Translations under genes and position numbers: made by a program
Part shown: in pieces, positions 44,395 through 55,785 of the stretch
Layout of the letters: every line of letters starts with the position of its first letter
How positions within the stretch are numbered: position 1 is the first letter of the stretch
Notes under the pieces: generated by a model
Told to the model about the DNA's origin: nothing
The model's input: only the letters and a program-made list of their open reading frames with translations
Database searches by the model: none
Assembly: GCA_944474755.1 (NCBI GenBank)
Contig: OX104113.1
Span: 25,858,432 to 25,922,431 of the forward strand
Length of the DNA: 64,000 nt
Direction: 5' to 3'
Source: Limnoperna fortunei
Taxonomy: Eukaryota > Mollusca > Bivalvia > Mytilida > Modiolidae

Positions 44395-47300
44395 TATAGT
44401 CATGGTCACAACTTTTTGGAGTTCAGAAAATCGCGATTTTTAAATAAATATGCATAAATTTGCTTACATTTTGATGTGAAGCTGTGTTAATGCAATTTAC
44501 AAGATGATTCACACAATCGGTTTGGTATAATTGTCTTCCTTTGTACGCCATGTGACCGTTTTTTTACGTGTCTATGGAGAATTTACATTGAGCGGTCAGC
44601 CATTGTTTACAGCGGAAACTTGTCAAGGAGCCGCTGTTTACATCACCAAAGTTCACGCGGTCAATGATGTATTGCAATAACGGGAAGTAACTCGTACAAC
44701 AAAAAGACGCTAGAAACAGCTGTTGAAGAAATGGAGGTATCAAAGTGGTAGTATATTCTAAATAAATTAAAAAATAATTACTTCTGGTAAAATTGATTAC
44801 GATTTCAATTGGTTTTGCCACCAATTCATGTAATAAACATGATAAATTGCCGTAAAAAAATTACAATTGCAGTTATTTATAAACGAGACCAAAAAAAAAA
44901 CCAATTACCAGACGTAATCATTTATACCTTTTTACCCATATTTTCCTCGTTGTTAAAAAAAATCTACATCACAGTTTCTGTTATATTCCTTTTTTCTCAT
45001 ACAGAATTTACATAAACATAATGTGTGTAAATACTATTACGGCAGGACACTTTACCATTTTAATATATAGTACGACATACAGAATTTCAGCAATGAACAT
45101 GTCCTTTAACTGCCGGAAATTTAGCTGAAACACCTGTTTATTTATTATTAAGGAATAATTTGTTTATAGAAATAAATGCAAGATATTTTAACAGTACAAT
45201 TCGTTTACACTGCTAAATGAAAGGAAATCGCCGAAATTCGAGTATGTGCCCATAGTACAGATTGGTAAGCATGCACGTCTTTATAAATTAATTAATAATA
45301 CAGACTGGAGGTAGGGGAGAAGGGGTCATCATCCCGAATTCCCGATCCAAAAATTAGAACAACCCAAATTCCTGGTCATAAAATGTCATTTTTCCGAATT
45401 CCCGAGAAAATCACAATGTTAATAAACTAGAGGCTCCCAGGAGCCTGTATCGCTCACCTGAACCTGAAACCAAACAACCCTTTTTTATCCAGCTTTTCTT
45501 TGCTATAAGGAATTGCCCAACACTTCTGCAAAACTCATTAATTTTGACCTTTTAAGGGAAATAACTCCTATAAGGAGGATCTTTTGATGGTTAGAGGTAG
45601 AAGGGAGGTTCACTTCAAATTTGCTGTACCTGTTATACTTTTTTAACTATCAGTCGAAAACTCTCTCGACCCCCCACCCATCCCCCCCTTTTTTCATTTT
45701 TTCTATTTTAATCCAACGTAGCTATGTAGGTAGTCAGGTGTCATGATTTGCACAATTTTGGTAGAGGACATCCCAAAGATGATGTGTGCAATTTTTCAAA
45801 GCAGTCCTTTCATTGGTTTAAGAGGAGAAGATTTTTTAAAGTCAAGTAAAATTGATTAAAAAAATGTTCAAGGAGAATAATTCCTAAACGGTTCATCAGA
45901 CAATCTTGACCCTAAGTCATTTTTGTAGCCCTCATAGAGCAGATTAATTAAGCAATGCTAACTTTTTCTCTAGTTCTAATAATTTTCAAGATTTTGAGGC
46001 AAAAATGTCAAAAATAATCAATTTCGACAATTAAAGGGCAATAACTCCTACAAGGAGTCATCATACAACTTTGACCCAATGGAGTGTTTTGTAGAGCTTT
46101 AGATGCTGAAGAAGAAAGGTCTCTTTGGTTTTCCTGTATCTGTTATACTTTTTGAACTATAAGCAAAAAACTGTATTTTGACCCCTCTGTTCTATTTTTA
46201 GCCATGGCGGCCATGTTGGTTGGTCTGAGGCCATGATTTGGGCAAACTTGGTAGAGGGCATTTTACTGATGATGTATGCAAAGTTTCAAAGCAATCCCTT
46301 AAGTGGTTTTGGAGGAGAAGATTTTTGAAGAAAAGTTAACGACGACGACGACGACGTCGACGGACGCCAAGTGATGGCAATAGCTCACATGACCCTTTGG
46401 GTCAGGTGAGCTAAAAAACTTGTCAACATGTTGTTAAATATTGAAAAGTATATCAACCTGAAGTTGCTATATACTAATTTGACATAATTTGCACACTATT
46501 TTATTATTAAAAACGAACAACAAGTTCTGCATTGTAATTGGATAAGATAAAATGACACTTTGGCCATATATATATACTAGTATATATATATATACTTATA
46601 AATATGTCTGTTTCCTGTTCCCCTACCAGTGAGCTGAGATTGGTAGGTGGTAGGTATTAATAAAATTTTATTTTGTGCTCAAATAAGGTTTGACATTTAT
46701 TAAACAATAACAATTAATTCCAGTTACTTTATATCCCGAATTTCCTGCGAAAAATGTGCTCTTTCCGTGATCTCTATTACGTTTTAATCCAGAATTCCCG
46801 GTTAAATTTTAACAAAATTCGAATTCCCGTTCAAAGAAATGCCCAATCCAGGCGTCCCGAAAAATGTCCTCCTGACCCTCAGACTGATAAGCATGCACAT
46901 CTATATAAACACATTTCATTAACAGAACAACTAAAGTTAGCCTCATTTTCGATTTTTTATAGATTCAAATTAATTCTAAGAAGGATTTTTTTATATTTAT
47001 TATTCACCACAAAATAAAATTTTATTAATACCTACCACCTACCTATCTCAGCTCACTGGTAGGGGAACAGGAAACAGACATATTTATAAGTATATATATA
47101 TATATGGCCAAAGTGTCATTTTATCTTATCCAATTACAATGCAGAACTTGTTCGTTTTTAATAATAAAATAGTGTGCAAATTATGTCAAATTAGTATATA
47201 GCAACTTCAGGTTGATATAATTTTCAATATTTAACAACATGTTGACAAGTTTTTTTATTAACATTGTGATTTTCTCGGGAATTCGGAAAAATGACATTTT

Positions 47301-48282
47301 ATGACCAGGAATTTGGGATGTTCTAATTTTTGGATCGGGAATTCGGGATGATGACCCCTTCTCCCCTACCGCCAGTCTGTATTATTAATTAATTTATAAA
47401 GACGTGCATGCTTACCAATCTGTACTATGGGCACATACTCGAATTTCGGCGATTTCCTTTCATTTAGCGGTGTAAACGAATTGTACTGTTAAAATATCTT
47501 GCATTTATTTCTATAAACAAATTATTCCTTAATAATAAATAAACAGGTGTTTCAACTAAATTACCGGCAGTTAAAGGACATGTTCATCGCTGAAATTCTG
47601 TATGTAGTACTATATATTAAAATGGTAAAGTGTCCTGCCGTAATAGTATTTACACACATTATGTTTATGTAAATTCTGTATGAGAAAAAAGGAATATAAC
47701 AGAAACTGTGATGTAGATTTTTTTTTTAACGAGGAAAATATGGGTAAAAAGGTATAAATGATTACGTCTGGTAATTGGTTTTTTTTGGTCTCGTTTATAA
47801 ATAACTGCAATTGTAATTTTTTTACGGCAATTTATCATGTTTATTACATGAATTGGTGGCAAAACCAATTGAAATCGTAATCAATTTTACCAGAAGTAAT
47901 TATTTTTTAATTTATTTAGAATATACTACCACTTCGATACCTCCATTTCTTCAACAGCTGTTTCTAGCGTCTTTTTGTTGTACGAGTTACTTCCCGTTAT
48001 TGCAATACATCATTGACCGCGTGAACTTTGGTGACGTAAACAGCGGCTCCTTGACGAGTTTCCGCTGTAAACAATGGCTGACCGCTCAATGTAAATTCTC
48101 CATAGACACGTAAAAAAACTGTCACATGGCGTACAAAGGAAGACAATTATACCAAACCGATTGTGTGAATCATCTTGTAAATTGCATTAACACATCTTCA
48201 CATCAAAATGTAAGCAAATTTATGCATATTTATTTAAAAATCGAGATTTTCTGAACTCCAAAAAGTTGTGACCATGACTATA
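44395..48282. repeat. Large imperfect palindrome (arms about 1.28 kb, spacer 330 bp)
   Basis: The left arm is 44395-46677 (with a 986-base insert at 45427-46412) and the right arm 47008-48282. Paired stretches run the whole length, for example TATAGTCATGGTCACAACTT against AAGTTGTGACCATGACTATA, and GATCCAAAAATTAGAACA against its inverse at about 47320. The arms differ by scattered substitutions and small indels only. The inner ends are (TTTTATTTTGTG / CACAAAATAAAA) flanking spacer 46678-47007. The same open frames (86 codons and 68 codons) appear in both arms. Confidence 0.95.
45427..46412 (+). mobile_element. Element with terminal stem-loops inserted in one palindrome arm
   Basis: Starts TAGAGGCTCCCAGGAGCCTG then TATCGCTCACCTG, and ends GACCCTTTGGGTCAGGTGAG then CTAAAA. 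Each end thus has a small stem-loop (GGCTCC/GGAGCC; GACCC/GGGTC) next to inverse GCTCACCTG / CAGGTGAGC. The interior has reiterated phrases (GGGCAATAACTCCTA(C/T)AAGG, GAGGAGAAGATTTTT, CATGGCGGCCATGTTGGTTG) and a final ACGACGACG run. No coding capacity. The right palindrome arm shows the empty site. Confidence 0.85.
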
Positions 48283-48669
48283 AACTACTCAAACTGCATA
48301 AATTTCAAATTCACAAATTCAAACTGATTTTTGCTGAAAATAAAGTAATTACCGGTATGTCCATTTGCTATTTTTAGTAGTGGTCATCAGATCTATTGAT
48401 CTATTGATTAAATATTTCTAATGTTTCATGTACTACTGGTCAAAGAATAGTTCTTGCCATTAAAATGACAGAAGCAATTCTCGCAATTTTGGCGACTATG
48501 CCATTATTTTTCAATTAAAATTGATGGCAAAGGCTTCATTTTATAGATTTCACTACATTGTACTTTCCATCCTAAACAAATTATGTTGATCACTTTTAAA
48601 ATGCAAATTTTTCACAAAAACTGTCGAAAAATTTAGTGGCGAGAACTACGTGACCAGTAGGCTTTAATC
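48283..48669. other. Spacer right of the palindrome
   Basis: AT-rich, no recognised feature. Confidence 0.4.
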
Positions 48670-48880
48670 CAAATCATAAAAAACCTCATGTTTAGGAATT
48701 TTGCCAGTTAGGGAGATCCTATCATGTTGTAACTGTGTACAAACAAGTTTCATGAAAATGTGAAGTCATCTTATAAAAAAAGAGCTTCAATGCAAAGGTA
48801 CACCTGAGGTGTATGGATGGACGAAGGAACGAACAGACCAATAAGCTACATGTCTCAACTTTCGTTGGCGGGACATAAAA
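48670..48880 (+). repeat. Right-end remnant of the 167-bp satellite element
   Basis: AATTTTGCCAGTTAGGGAGA, ATGAAAATGTGAAGTCATCT, a GAGGTGTATGGATGGACG-type stretch and the end TCGTTGGCGGGACATAAAAA parallel 32107-32275. Confidence 0.65.
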
Positions 48881-48984
48881 ATACATGTACATGTACTAGT
48901 ATGTAATTCAACAAATTCACAGTACTGGAAACTATTCAAACAGTGGTTTCTGGAAGCAGCATTAAACAGATTGTTTTTTGAAGC

Positions 48985-49110
48985 AATTTTTCACCTGTAT
49001 CATTGCATCAAGTTTTTATTGGGGGGGGGGGGGGGGGGGGGGAGCCAAAGTACATGAAGAAAGTGCTCCACCTTCGGTAGGAAAACTGGCAATCCTTGTC
49101 AATTAGCATT
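48985..49110 (-). mobile_element. Truncated SINE with a long G run
   Basis: GAAGCAATTTTTCACCTGTA, GTTTTTATTGG and GGTAGGAAAACTGGCAATCC follow the SINE body. The CCCC-rich part of the body has expanded to about 22 Gs (49021-49042). Confidence 0.75.
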
Positions 49111-50935
49111 TAACAGAATATTGAACTCTAACAACATTATTCATAAATACAAACCTGACTGACTGATGTTGACAAGAGCATAATTTACAAGACTTCACTA
49201 AAATACATGTTGATCTGTTCATATTGTACTGAAATGTAAATTGGTACTTGATTATTTTTAATTTAATGATAAATCTGTCCTCAATACTAAGACACGCTCT
49301 AATATACAAATAACAATTAAATCATTAATGTTCATTTTCAATAATACAGTTGTAGATGTTTAAGCCAAGCTTCATTAAATCACATGTCAATCCAAATGTC
49401 ATTATCGCTCATATGAAAAAAACATTATTCGAAATTAGCAGTAGACCGACAGACCAAGTCTACTTAAAAATGCATCGATCTATATAAATCTGCATCAATC
49501 AAGACCGATTGTCTACGTAAAACTTCTGACCTATTTTTTGTTTGTTTGAAACCTTTCTACGATTTGCCCTTGCGTATATAATGATGATAACTGTGTTACT
49601 ATTTTTATGATGACCTGGTATTATTACTAACATAGGGGTGCCAGTATTGTCATTGTGGGATACTCTAACATATGGCTCTACTGGTTTACTGTTTTATTAA
49701 CTTTTCAGGATTATATTGGTTACAGATACCAGTTATCATAGTTTCATACTTTGAGTTTTCATTAACTATATTTTGACTACATTAGGTCCTACATTTGTAC
49801 ATGAATGATAAAATATTATTGTGATCAGTCTTCTTTTTGATGCTCCAGGAAATGCCCATGCCAGAATGCGGGATTTTGCAGTTTATCCCAGAGCTTCAGG
49901 GGGCACTGAGCACACCCATACCTGAAGCTGTAAGAAGCACCTCGCTTTGTGAGGTGATCCAGGTCTCTTATAACTTGGTCTATGTCACTTGATGTATGTC
50001 TATGAAGGTTTCAAAATTCAAAGAAATATTGTTAATATGATCCAAAATTTTAATTTCTAACACTGAAATTACTTAAACTAACTTAAAGCATGTAGGTGCC
50101 ACCCAACACAGAAAGGAACCAAACAAAATTCGAAGGTAGATACAAAAAATAATATTGGAAAAATTTAAACAATAAAAACTTATCAGTCGGGAGGATTTAG
50201 GTGCAATCGGTAGGGCTATGCCAAAAACAAACAACTTTTTCAAATCTAGCCTCATTAATTTAAGAACAATATATTGTTATTTGTGCAATTTATATGGTTG
50301 CATATATATAAAAGTAGTTATTTTAATATACAAATAAAACGAAAACAAACATTGCATTTCTCTTATTCCATAGAAATAAAATAGGATATAAACCTTCAAT
50401 AGAATAATATGTAAAAGCACACAAAAATACTTGTTAAATTATCTCAAAATATCCCAACAATTACTTTAAAAAAATATTTATTTAAACAAATCATTTACCA
50501 TTTAAAATTCCATATGGTACTAATGACTGTGGTACCTAACTCTGTTATGCCTTACAGTATGAAATTGTCAGTTGCAAAACTTTATGCACACATAATATAC
50601 ACCATTCAAATTTAAGTATGGTACAAAACTGACCTCATACGAAAAGGTCATGGTCGGAAATGGTTGGTTTTTTTTGGTTCAAAATGGACATGGTACGAAA
50701 TGACTCTACACCCCTGGTATTACTACTCTTATGCTGTAAATAAAAGGACTCCATAAATGCCCTATGACTTTCATAGCAATACTTACATGCCTTGGCTGCA
50801 GATAGACTGACAAGATGTATTATTGTAACTGTTTGACTTTATTCAAAATAAAGTTTGAAAGGAGTATTGCGTGATAACTTTCAACAAATTTTCAGCTACT
50901 ACTAGTATATACCAGTGACCAGTTTTTACAATTGT
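49111..50935. other. Unassigned stretch
   Basis: No gene found. The segment 49845-49975 (GCATTCTGGCATGG inverse, CAGAGCTTCAGGGGGCACTG) has higher GC and looks like a dispersed repeat of unknown type. Confidence 0.4.
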
Positions 50936-50939
50936 AAAT

Positions 50940-51530
50940 GCACAGGTACCCGGTGAGAACCTTTAGAATAAAAATTACCTGACTTTATCAGAAGAAAACT
51001 AGCAATTAATGTCAATAAATCGCAAAAGTCTGATATGACTGGGTTGCAAACCAAGTACCTTAATAAATATGAAAGGGAATGGTTTACAATTTGTTGGAAG
51101 AAGGCTGTATCTGTGTAAAAAAATGTAGAGTTGATTACACAAAATAGGTAATGTCTTTTGCAAATGTTCTGAAACATGAATAAGTTCCCAATGCTGGAAA
51201 ATTAGGAATAAAATTCCAGAATACTTCCATAATAGCAGGTGCACAAGTTCAATACATTTGCAATGTTTCCGTAAAGTTTCAGAGATCTGGTTTGAACACT
51301 GTAGTAGAAGTTGATTCCACAAAATGGGTACCGTCTAAGCAAATGTTCTGAAAAATGACTAAGTTCCAGAGGCTGGAAAATTAGGAAAAAAATCCTGGAA
51401 CACCACTGTAATAGCAAGTGCACAACTTCAATACACGTGAAATATTTCTGTGAAGTTTCAGAAATCTGGGTTGAAAACCGTAGCAGGAGTCGACTACACA
51501 AAATAAGTACCATTTTCTGCAAATGTTCTC
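50940..51530. repeat. About 180-bp tandem-type repeat, third array
   Basis: Three units of the repeat also seen at 28380-28930 and 29890-30470, with TCCACAAAATGGGTACCGTC, GCAAATGTTCTGAAAAATGA and AATAGCAGGTGCACAAGTTC. Overlapping minus-strand open frames follow the repeat period. Confidence 0.75.
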
Positions 51531-51702
51531 AAAAAAATAGAAAACGTAGCGCAACTAATAAATAAAGCCGTAATAACAAACTATTAACACTACTGTACAA
51601 AATACACCGATTTTCACATGGTCTATGCAACACATCCATTTGATTAATTTACAATCGACATAGGGATATCCCCTAACCAAGTCGTGAATGAAAGTGAGCC
51701 TT

Positions 51703-51741
51703 TGATTGGCTACATTAAGGTATGATGTAGCCAATCAAAAT
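51703..51741. repeat. Hairpin
   Basis: TTTGATTGGCTACAT and ATGTAGCCAATCAAA are exact inverses around a 9-base loop. Confidence 0.7.
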
Positions 51742-52374
51742 AGTGACTTCTAGCCTGGGAATTTTCTTGCTAAGTTTGTCAGTGTTTCGTGGACACATGT
51801 GGATTCAGAAACCCTGACTTGTGAGGATGGGGGTGATTACTAGTACCTCTTTTGTGCACTGATCAAAACATTAATTATCGTTCAATTAAAAATATTCCGT
51901 TTAAATGATTCAACTAATTTTAATTTGATTATATGATGAAATGTAATAATTTACTCATATTTATTTACATTGTTAACAGGGCCAGGGGACGTATCGACCA
52001 AGAACTAGGGGACTGATCGACTGGGGGCGAATCGACCAGGGGACGGAACGACCTGCTGTGCTATATTCACATGCTCTGCATGGCTTCGGCCTTAGCTTAC
52101 GTCTTAACGCGACCAATATATTATTGATGAAGTGTATTTACTCAGTATTCTTCCAGGGTTACATTTCATGGAAATTGCTTTTGCTTTGACTTATATTAAG
52201 TCCTTTGTATCGATGTATGTCACCATGTCCTCCTCTGAGGGCAAATAGCAGGGGAGATGATTCGAGTACAATACTTTTGACTTATTGACGGTTGTCGCAA
52301 TTCATACTGGTTTGATCATATACCAAAATGTTACCAAAATACACAAAATACCAACGAACCTAATCGAACAACAA

Positions 52375-52530
52375 AGGCCCAGAGTCAAGGGACATTTACA
52401 AATCCAGATATAGACAAAATATACAACGCAAAACAAAAGCCAAAAACACAAAATCAGAAAGTGACTAACCCGAACAAAAACTACTAAAGGTGCACTTAGG
52501 TACTCCGGACGAGTAACGCTAACAGGTCAG
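52375..52530 (-). mobile_element. RT-element 3' tail (copy g)
   Basis: On the minus strand: GTACCTAAGTGCACCTTTAG, TTTTTGTTCGGGTTAGTCAC and ATATCTGGATTTGTAAATGT match the element's 3' tail. There is no coding part. Confidence 0.75.
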
Positions 52531-52553
52531 ATGGGCGGAATGGGGAGGGGTCC

Positions 52554-53413
52554 TATTCTGGTACCCTGACGATGATATCCTCATGAGCTTAAGCGGCCTT
52601 CAGATATAACGTCAGGTCAGGACCATTGGAATTCAACGGTGACAGCGTTGAAATTTGACGTTCGGGTATTCTCTAGACTGACCATTTAGTATTATCGATA
52701 AGTTCAAGTAGAACGAACGTATTATGACGTCATTCTCTTTGTGACGTTCAATGTTTACATTTCTCAGTTGAGTTTACATTATGATTTCATAATTTAAACG
52801 TAAAGATAAGATATAATTTATATTTAAATTTTATAAAGAATAATAGGTTCTTTCATACGTTTTTGGGAAAGACCGGTTGATCTTTCACGAGTGATTGAAA
52901 TTTTATGTCTTTTCGCGAGTGGAGCGCAGCGGAACGAGCCAAAAGACATAAAAATTTATATCACGAGTGAAAGTTCACACGGACTTTCCCAAAAACGTAT
53001 GAAAGTACCTATTTCTTCCGTAAACCAACAACTTTCACCTTTAGACTCTCCATTGTTTCAGACTCCATTGTCTCTGACGTCCAATCAGAACGCCTGAAAT
53101 AATGAACGTCATAGAAGAACGTTGTAATGCTTCCATAACAACGTTCTTGTTTCTGGCATTTTGATTGGATGAGACAGCAAGTACAGATGTGTGCGCGTGA
53201 GCTCATCTGTACTGGGTCATCTGTACCAGAAATCAGCCATTTACGGAAGAAAAGGTATTCCCAGATTTAAAAAAAGATTTGCATGTGCATGTGATATTAA
53301 ATGGCGTCATATTATCAACCAATTAAAATGCTTATATCGGAGGTCCTGACCTGGTGTTATATTTGAAGTGAAGCTTGCGTCAATGAAAAATATTGCACCA
53401 GGAGACCAGGTAA
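52554..53413. mobile_element. Mutator-like TIR element, copy 2, carrying a nested insertion
   Basis: Same ends and body as the copy at 21084-21569 (TATTCTGGTACCCTGACGAT to AGGAGACCAGGTA), with flanking direct repeats GGAGGGGTCC (52544) and GGAGGGGTTC (53414), nine of ten matching. About 410 bases from 52843 to 53252 are absent from copy 1 and form a nested element. The 33-bp palindrome of copy 1 is absent here. Confidence 0.8.
52846..53252. mobile_element. Nested palindromic insertion
   Basis: Two inverted pairs in series: TTTCATACGTTTTTGGGAAAG (52857) with its inverse CTTTCCCAAAAACGTATGAAA (to 53005), and TTTCTTCCGTAAA (53014) with TTTACGGAAGAAA (53250). No genuine coding region; open frames arise from the hairpin arms. 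Confidence 0.7.
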
Positions 53414-53433
53414 GGAGGGGTTCTAGACTGGTT

Positions 53434-53508
53434 CTCGGCCTTTGCGTGATTACGCATGCTCCATCCACAATATCGCGGGACGAGATTTGATGGATGGGAA
53501 CCGGTCTA
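53434..53508. repeat. Short inverted-repeat element
   Basis: CTAGACTGGTTCTC and GGGAACCGGTCTAG bound a 75-base element with inner pairing of GCTCCATCCA and TGGATGG. A further GGAGGGGTCC direct repeat follows it at about 53508. Confidence 0.6.
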
Positions 53509-53599
53509 GGAGGGGTCCCGGCATCAACCGGTTAACAATTTTCAATTTATACCAAAACAGATCTAACAGTTGATAACAGATCTATAACATTAATTTTAT

Positions 53600-53980
53600 A
53601 GCGAGCATCACAGATGCGAGCTATTCGGTTACATGCGTGTGTGTAAAAAAGTCACGTGATCCATATGAACAAATCCATTTCAGATGGTAGCTGAGCTATC
53701 CGAAGAAAATATTGTAGACGAACGAAAAAATAATATAATATAAAAGTACACAAAAATAATTTTGACATCGATAAAATTAAAGTGTTTATTTTTTAAATTA
53801 CTACAAAAATGCCAGACAAATTTTTTTTTCAATCTGAAACGCTGTATTTGAAATTGAGTTCTGTGACGTCACCAACACATTAGATAAGACGTCACGTCGT
53901 CAATGGAATGCGGAGGCACTGTTAGGGGGCTCTGAAGTAACGACATGAACAATGTGCGATGCTCGCATTTAGACTGCGCC
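53600..53980. mobile_element. Possible TIR mini-element
   Basis: GCGAGCATCAC at the left and GTGCGATGCTCGC at the right are inverse. The interior has no coding signal; ends not proven. Confidence 0.4.
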
Positions 53981-54116
53981 TACATTCATATTACAAGAAA
54001 ACAGAAAACTGCGAGTTTAAAACTCGAAAAAAGAGATAACAGTAGAATCTTATCGAAGGACGATACAGCGAGAAAATGTTTATACATTAAACAATGTTTC
54101 CATAGTAACTAGTTTC

Positions 54117-54401
54117 AGGGGCGGATGCAGCCTCAAATGAAAGGGGGGGGTCCACATTTGTCATGGTGGCCGAAGGCCACCATGCCGACCTCGCAGAGGT
54201 CGTTTTACGGCAGGGTGCCGGTTAAGGCCCCAAGAAGCTCTGAACGAAATGGTGTAAAATCCTGCATTCTGACGATTTCCTGACACCTAAAACATGTCCG
54301 TTAAAATGTCATTGTGTTATGCTAAAACAAAAAAAGAAGGCTTGTCAAAACGAAAGGGGGGGGGTCCGGACCCCCTGGACCCCCCCTCTGGATCCGCCAC
54401 T
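54117..54401. mobile_element. TIR mini-element, CAGTGGCGGATCCAG type
   Basis: The left end CAGGGGCGGATGCAG and right end CTGGATCCGCCACTG are inverse with few mismatches, each followed inside by a G- or C-run. A 5-base direct repeat AGTTT flanks it. An inner palindrome GGTGGCCGAAGGCCACC lies at about 54165. Confidence 0.75.
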
Positions 54402-54499
54402 GAGTTTGTATCTTATGTATAGTCCTTCCTTCATAGGAAGACTCAATAACTTTAAAAAAAAAAGTTGTGACTAAAATCAGATATAGATCATTACATGTC

Positions 54500-54930
54500 A
54501 TTTTATGTGTAGCAGGAGGCCTATCTGCCGGTTCTAGCAGGTAGTAGGTATATAGCCAGTCAAAATCGACTGAGCTAACAGAGTACTTCTTTAGCTCACT
54601 TGGTTAGAGTGCTGGCTGGCAATAATGAGATTCCTGGTTCGATATCCTGTGGTGACAATAAGGTAATTTCATGTTCTACCTTTGCATTTGGCGCCCAACT
54701 AAAAAACCCACATGGACGTGATGGAGATTTGTCGGTTTGGGTGTGAACCATCGTGAGTATGACGATTCTTTGTAAGGGGAAGAGTGTAACAGGAGGCCTA
54801 TCTGCGTTATAGCAATAGTAGTTAAAAGCCAGTCAAAATCATCGACTGAGCTAACGTAGTTCTTCTGCAGCTCACTTGGTTAGAGATTAGGCTTGCAATA
54901 ATGAGATCCCGGGTTCGTTGTTTCATGCTC
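54500..54930 (+). repeat. Two tRNA-like SINE-type units
   Basis: TTAGCTCACTTGGTTAGAGT (about 54590) with GATTCCTGGTTCGATATCC (about 54630), and GCAGCTCACTTGGTTAGAG (about 54868) with a GATCCCGGGTTCG (about 54905), look like A and B boxes. Both are preceded by AGGAGGCCTATCTGC and a GCCAGTCAAAATC block about 277 bases apart, so one unit is a partial duplicate of the other. They are not intact tRNAs. Confidence 0.6.
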
Positions 54931-55525
54931 TTCCGTTACATATGTCTCTGATAAAATGAATTGACAGATAACACAGAAAAAAATCTGTAAAACAGTTAAC
55001 AGTGTTCTGACTATTAACAGCGTGATTAACAGCAAACATGATATTTATATATTACAACAGTTAAAAACAATGTCAATTTGTAAGAAAGCAGACAATATCT
55101 TATGGCTGAAAAACAGTCAACGGTTGCTTTATTGTCAAAAACAGACGTGTAAAAATGCCCAAACACGTTAACAGAAATTAACATAAAAACACAAGCTAGA
55201 CAAGCAGGCAAGGCGTACATTACCCCCCCCCCCCTTTTCCAATCATCAAAAGGAGAGAGAGAGAGAGAATAAAAATATTTTTACTGCTGTGAAGATTTCA
55301 GAAGACAGCTGCAGTATATACATTTTTATTTAAACAGATGATAATGATCGATTTCCTTCGACGTTTTCACTTATCTGAGGTCAGCTAATACACAATCTGG
55401 TGTTAAAACATCTTTTCATGTGTTTAATCAGTCAGCTTCGACCCTCTAGTTACTTAAGCGGCCCATTAGACCCTTGCCATTATTATTACGCCCCGGCCCC
55501 AAATTGCAAATCCTTAATCCGCCAC
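54931..55525. other. Spacer with simple repeats
   Basis: A C-run (about 55225), a GA-repeat (about 55253-55267) and an isolated AATCCGCCACTGAGT end of the 54117-type element (about 55517) are visible. No gene. Confidence 0.45.
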
Positions 55526-55527
55526 TG

Positions 55528-55610
55528 AGTAAGCAGTGTGTGCCTCTAATTAGACACCGTAGAGTTACTCGTTGTCATGTCCAGGAAAGTCAAAATCCAG
55601 GACTAGGAAC
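55528..55610 (-). mobile_element. RT-element tail fragment (copy h)
   Basis: On the minus strand, TGGATTTTGACTTTCCTGGA-type sequence leads into GGTGTCTAATTAGAGGCACA, part of the element's 3' tail. Confidence 0.6.
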
Positions 55611-55697
55611 GACTATTACTCAGTAAAAATGTCCGTTCGTATTCGAGGTGCCCAAGGTTATTTAATTTACTTCACCAGACGCACGTTTCGTCTCAGC

Positions 55698-55785
55698 ATA
55701 GTCCAAGAATCCTCTGCTGTCCAACGCTTTTTTTTGCGTGGTCCCACGCAAAAAAAAGCGTTGGACAGCAGAGGATTCTCGGACT
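55698..55785. repeat. Near-perfect 43-bp-arm hairpin
   Basis: AGTCCAAGAATCCTCTGCTG then TCCAACGC, eight Ts and GCGTGG is followed after two bases by the almost exact inverse (one mismatch near the base). Confidence 0.9.

Noticed and set aside
44564..48113. 86- and 68-codon frames duplicated in both palindrome arms
   Set aside because: Their duplication follows from the palindrome; composition is AT-driven, and no family or signal is seen.
54590..54920. tRNA genes
   Set aside because: A- and B-box-like motifs are present but the cloverleaf cannot be completed; judged tRNA-derived repeats.
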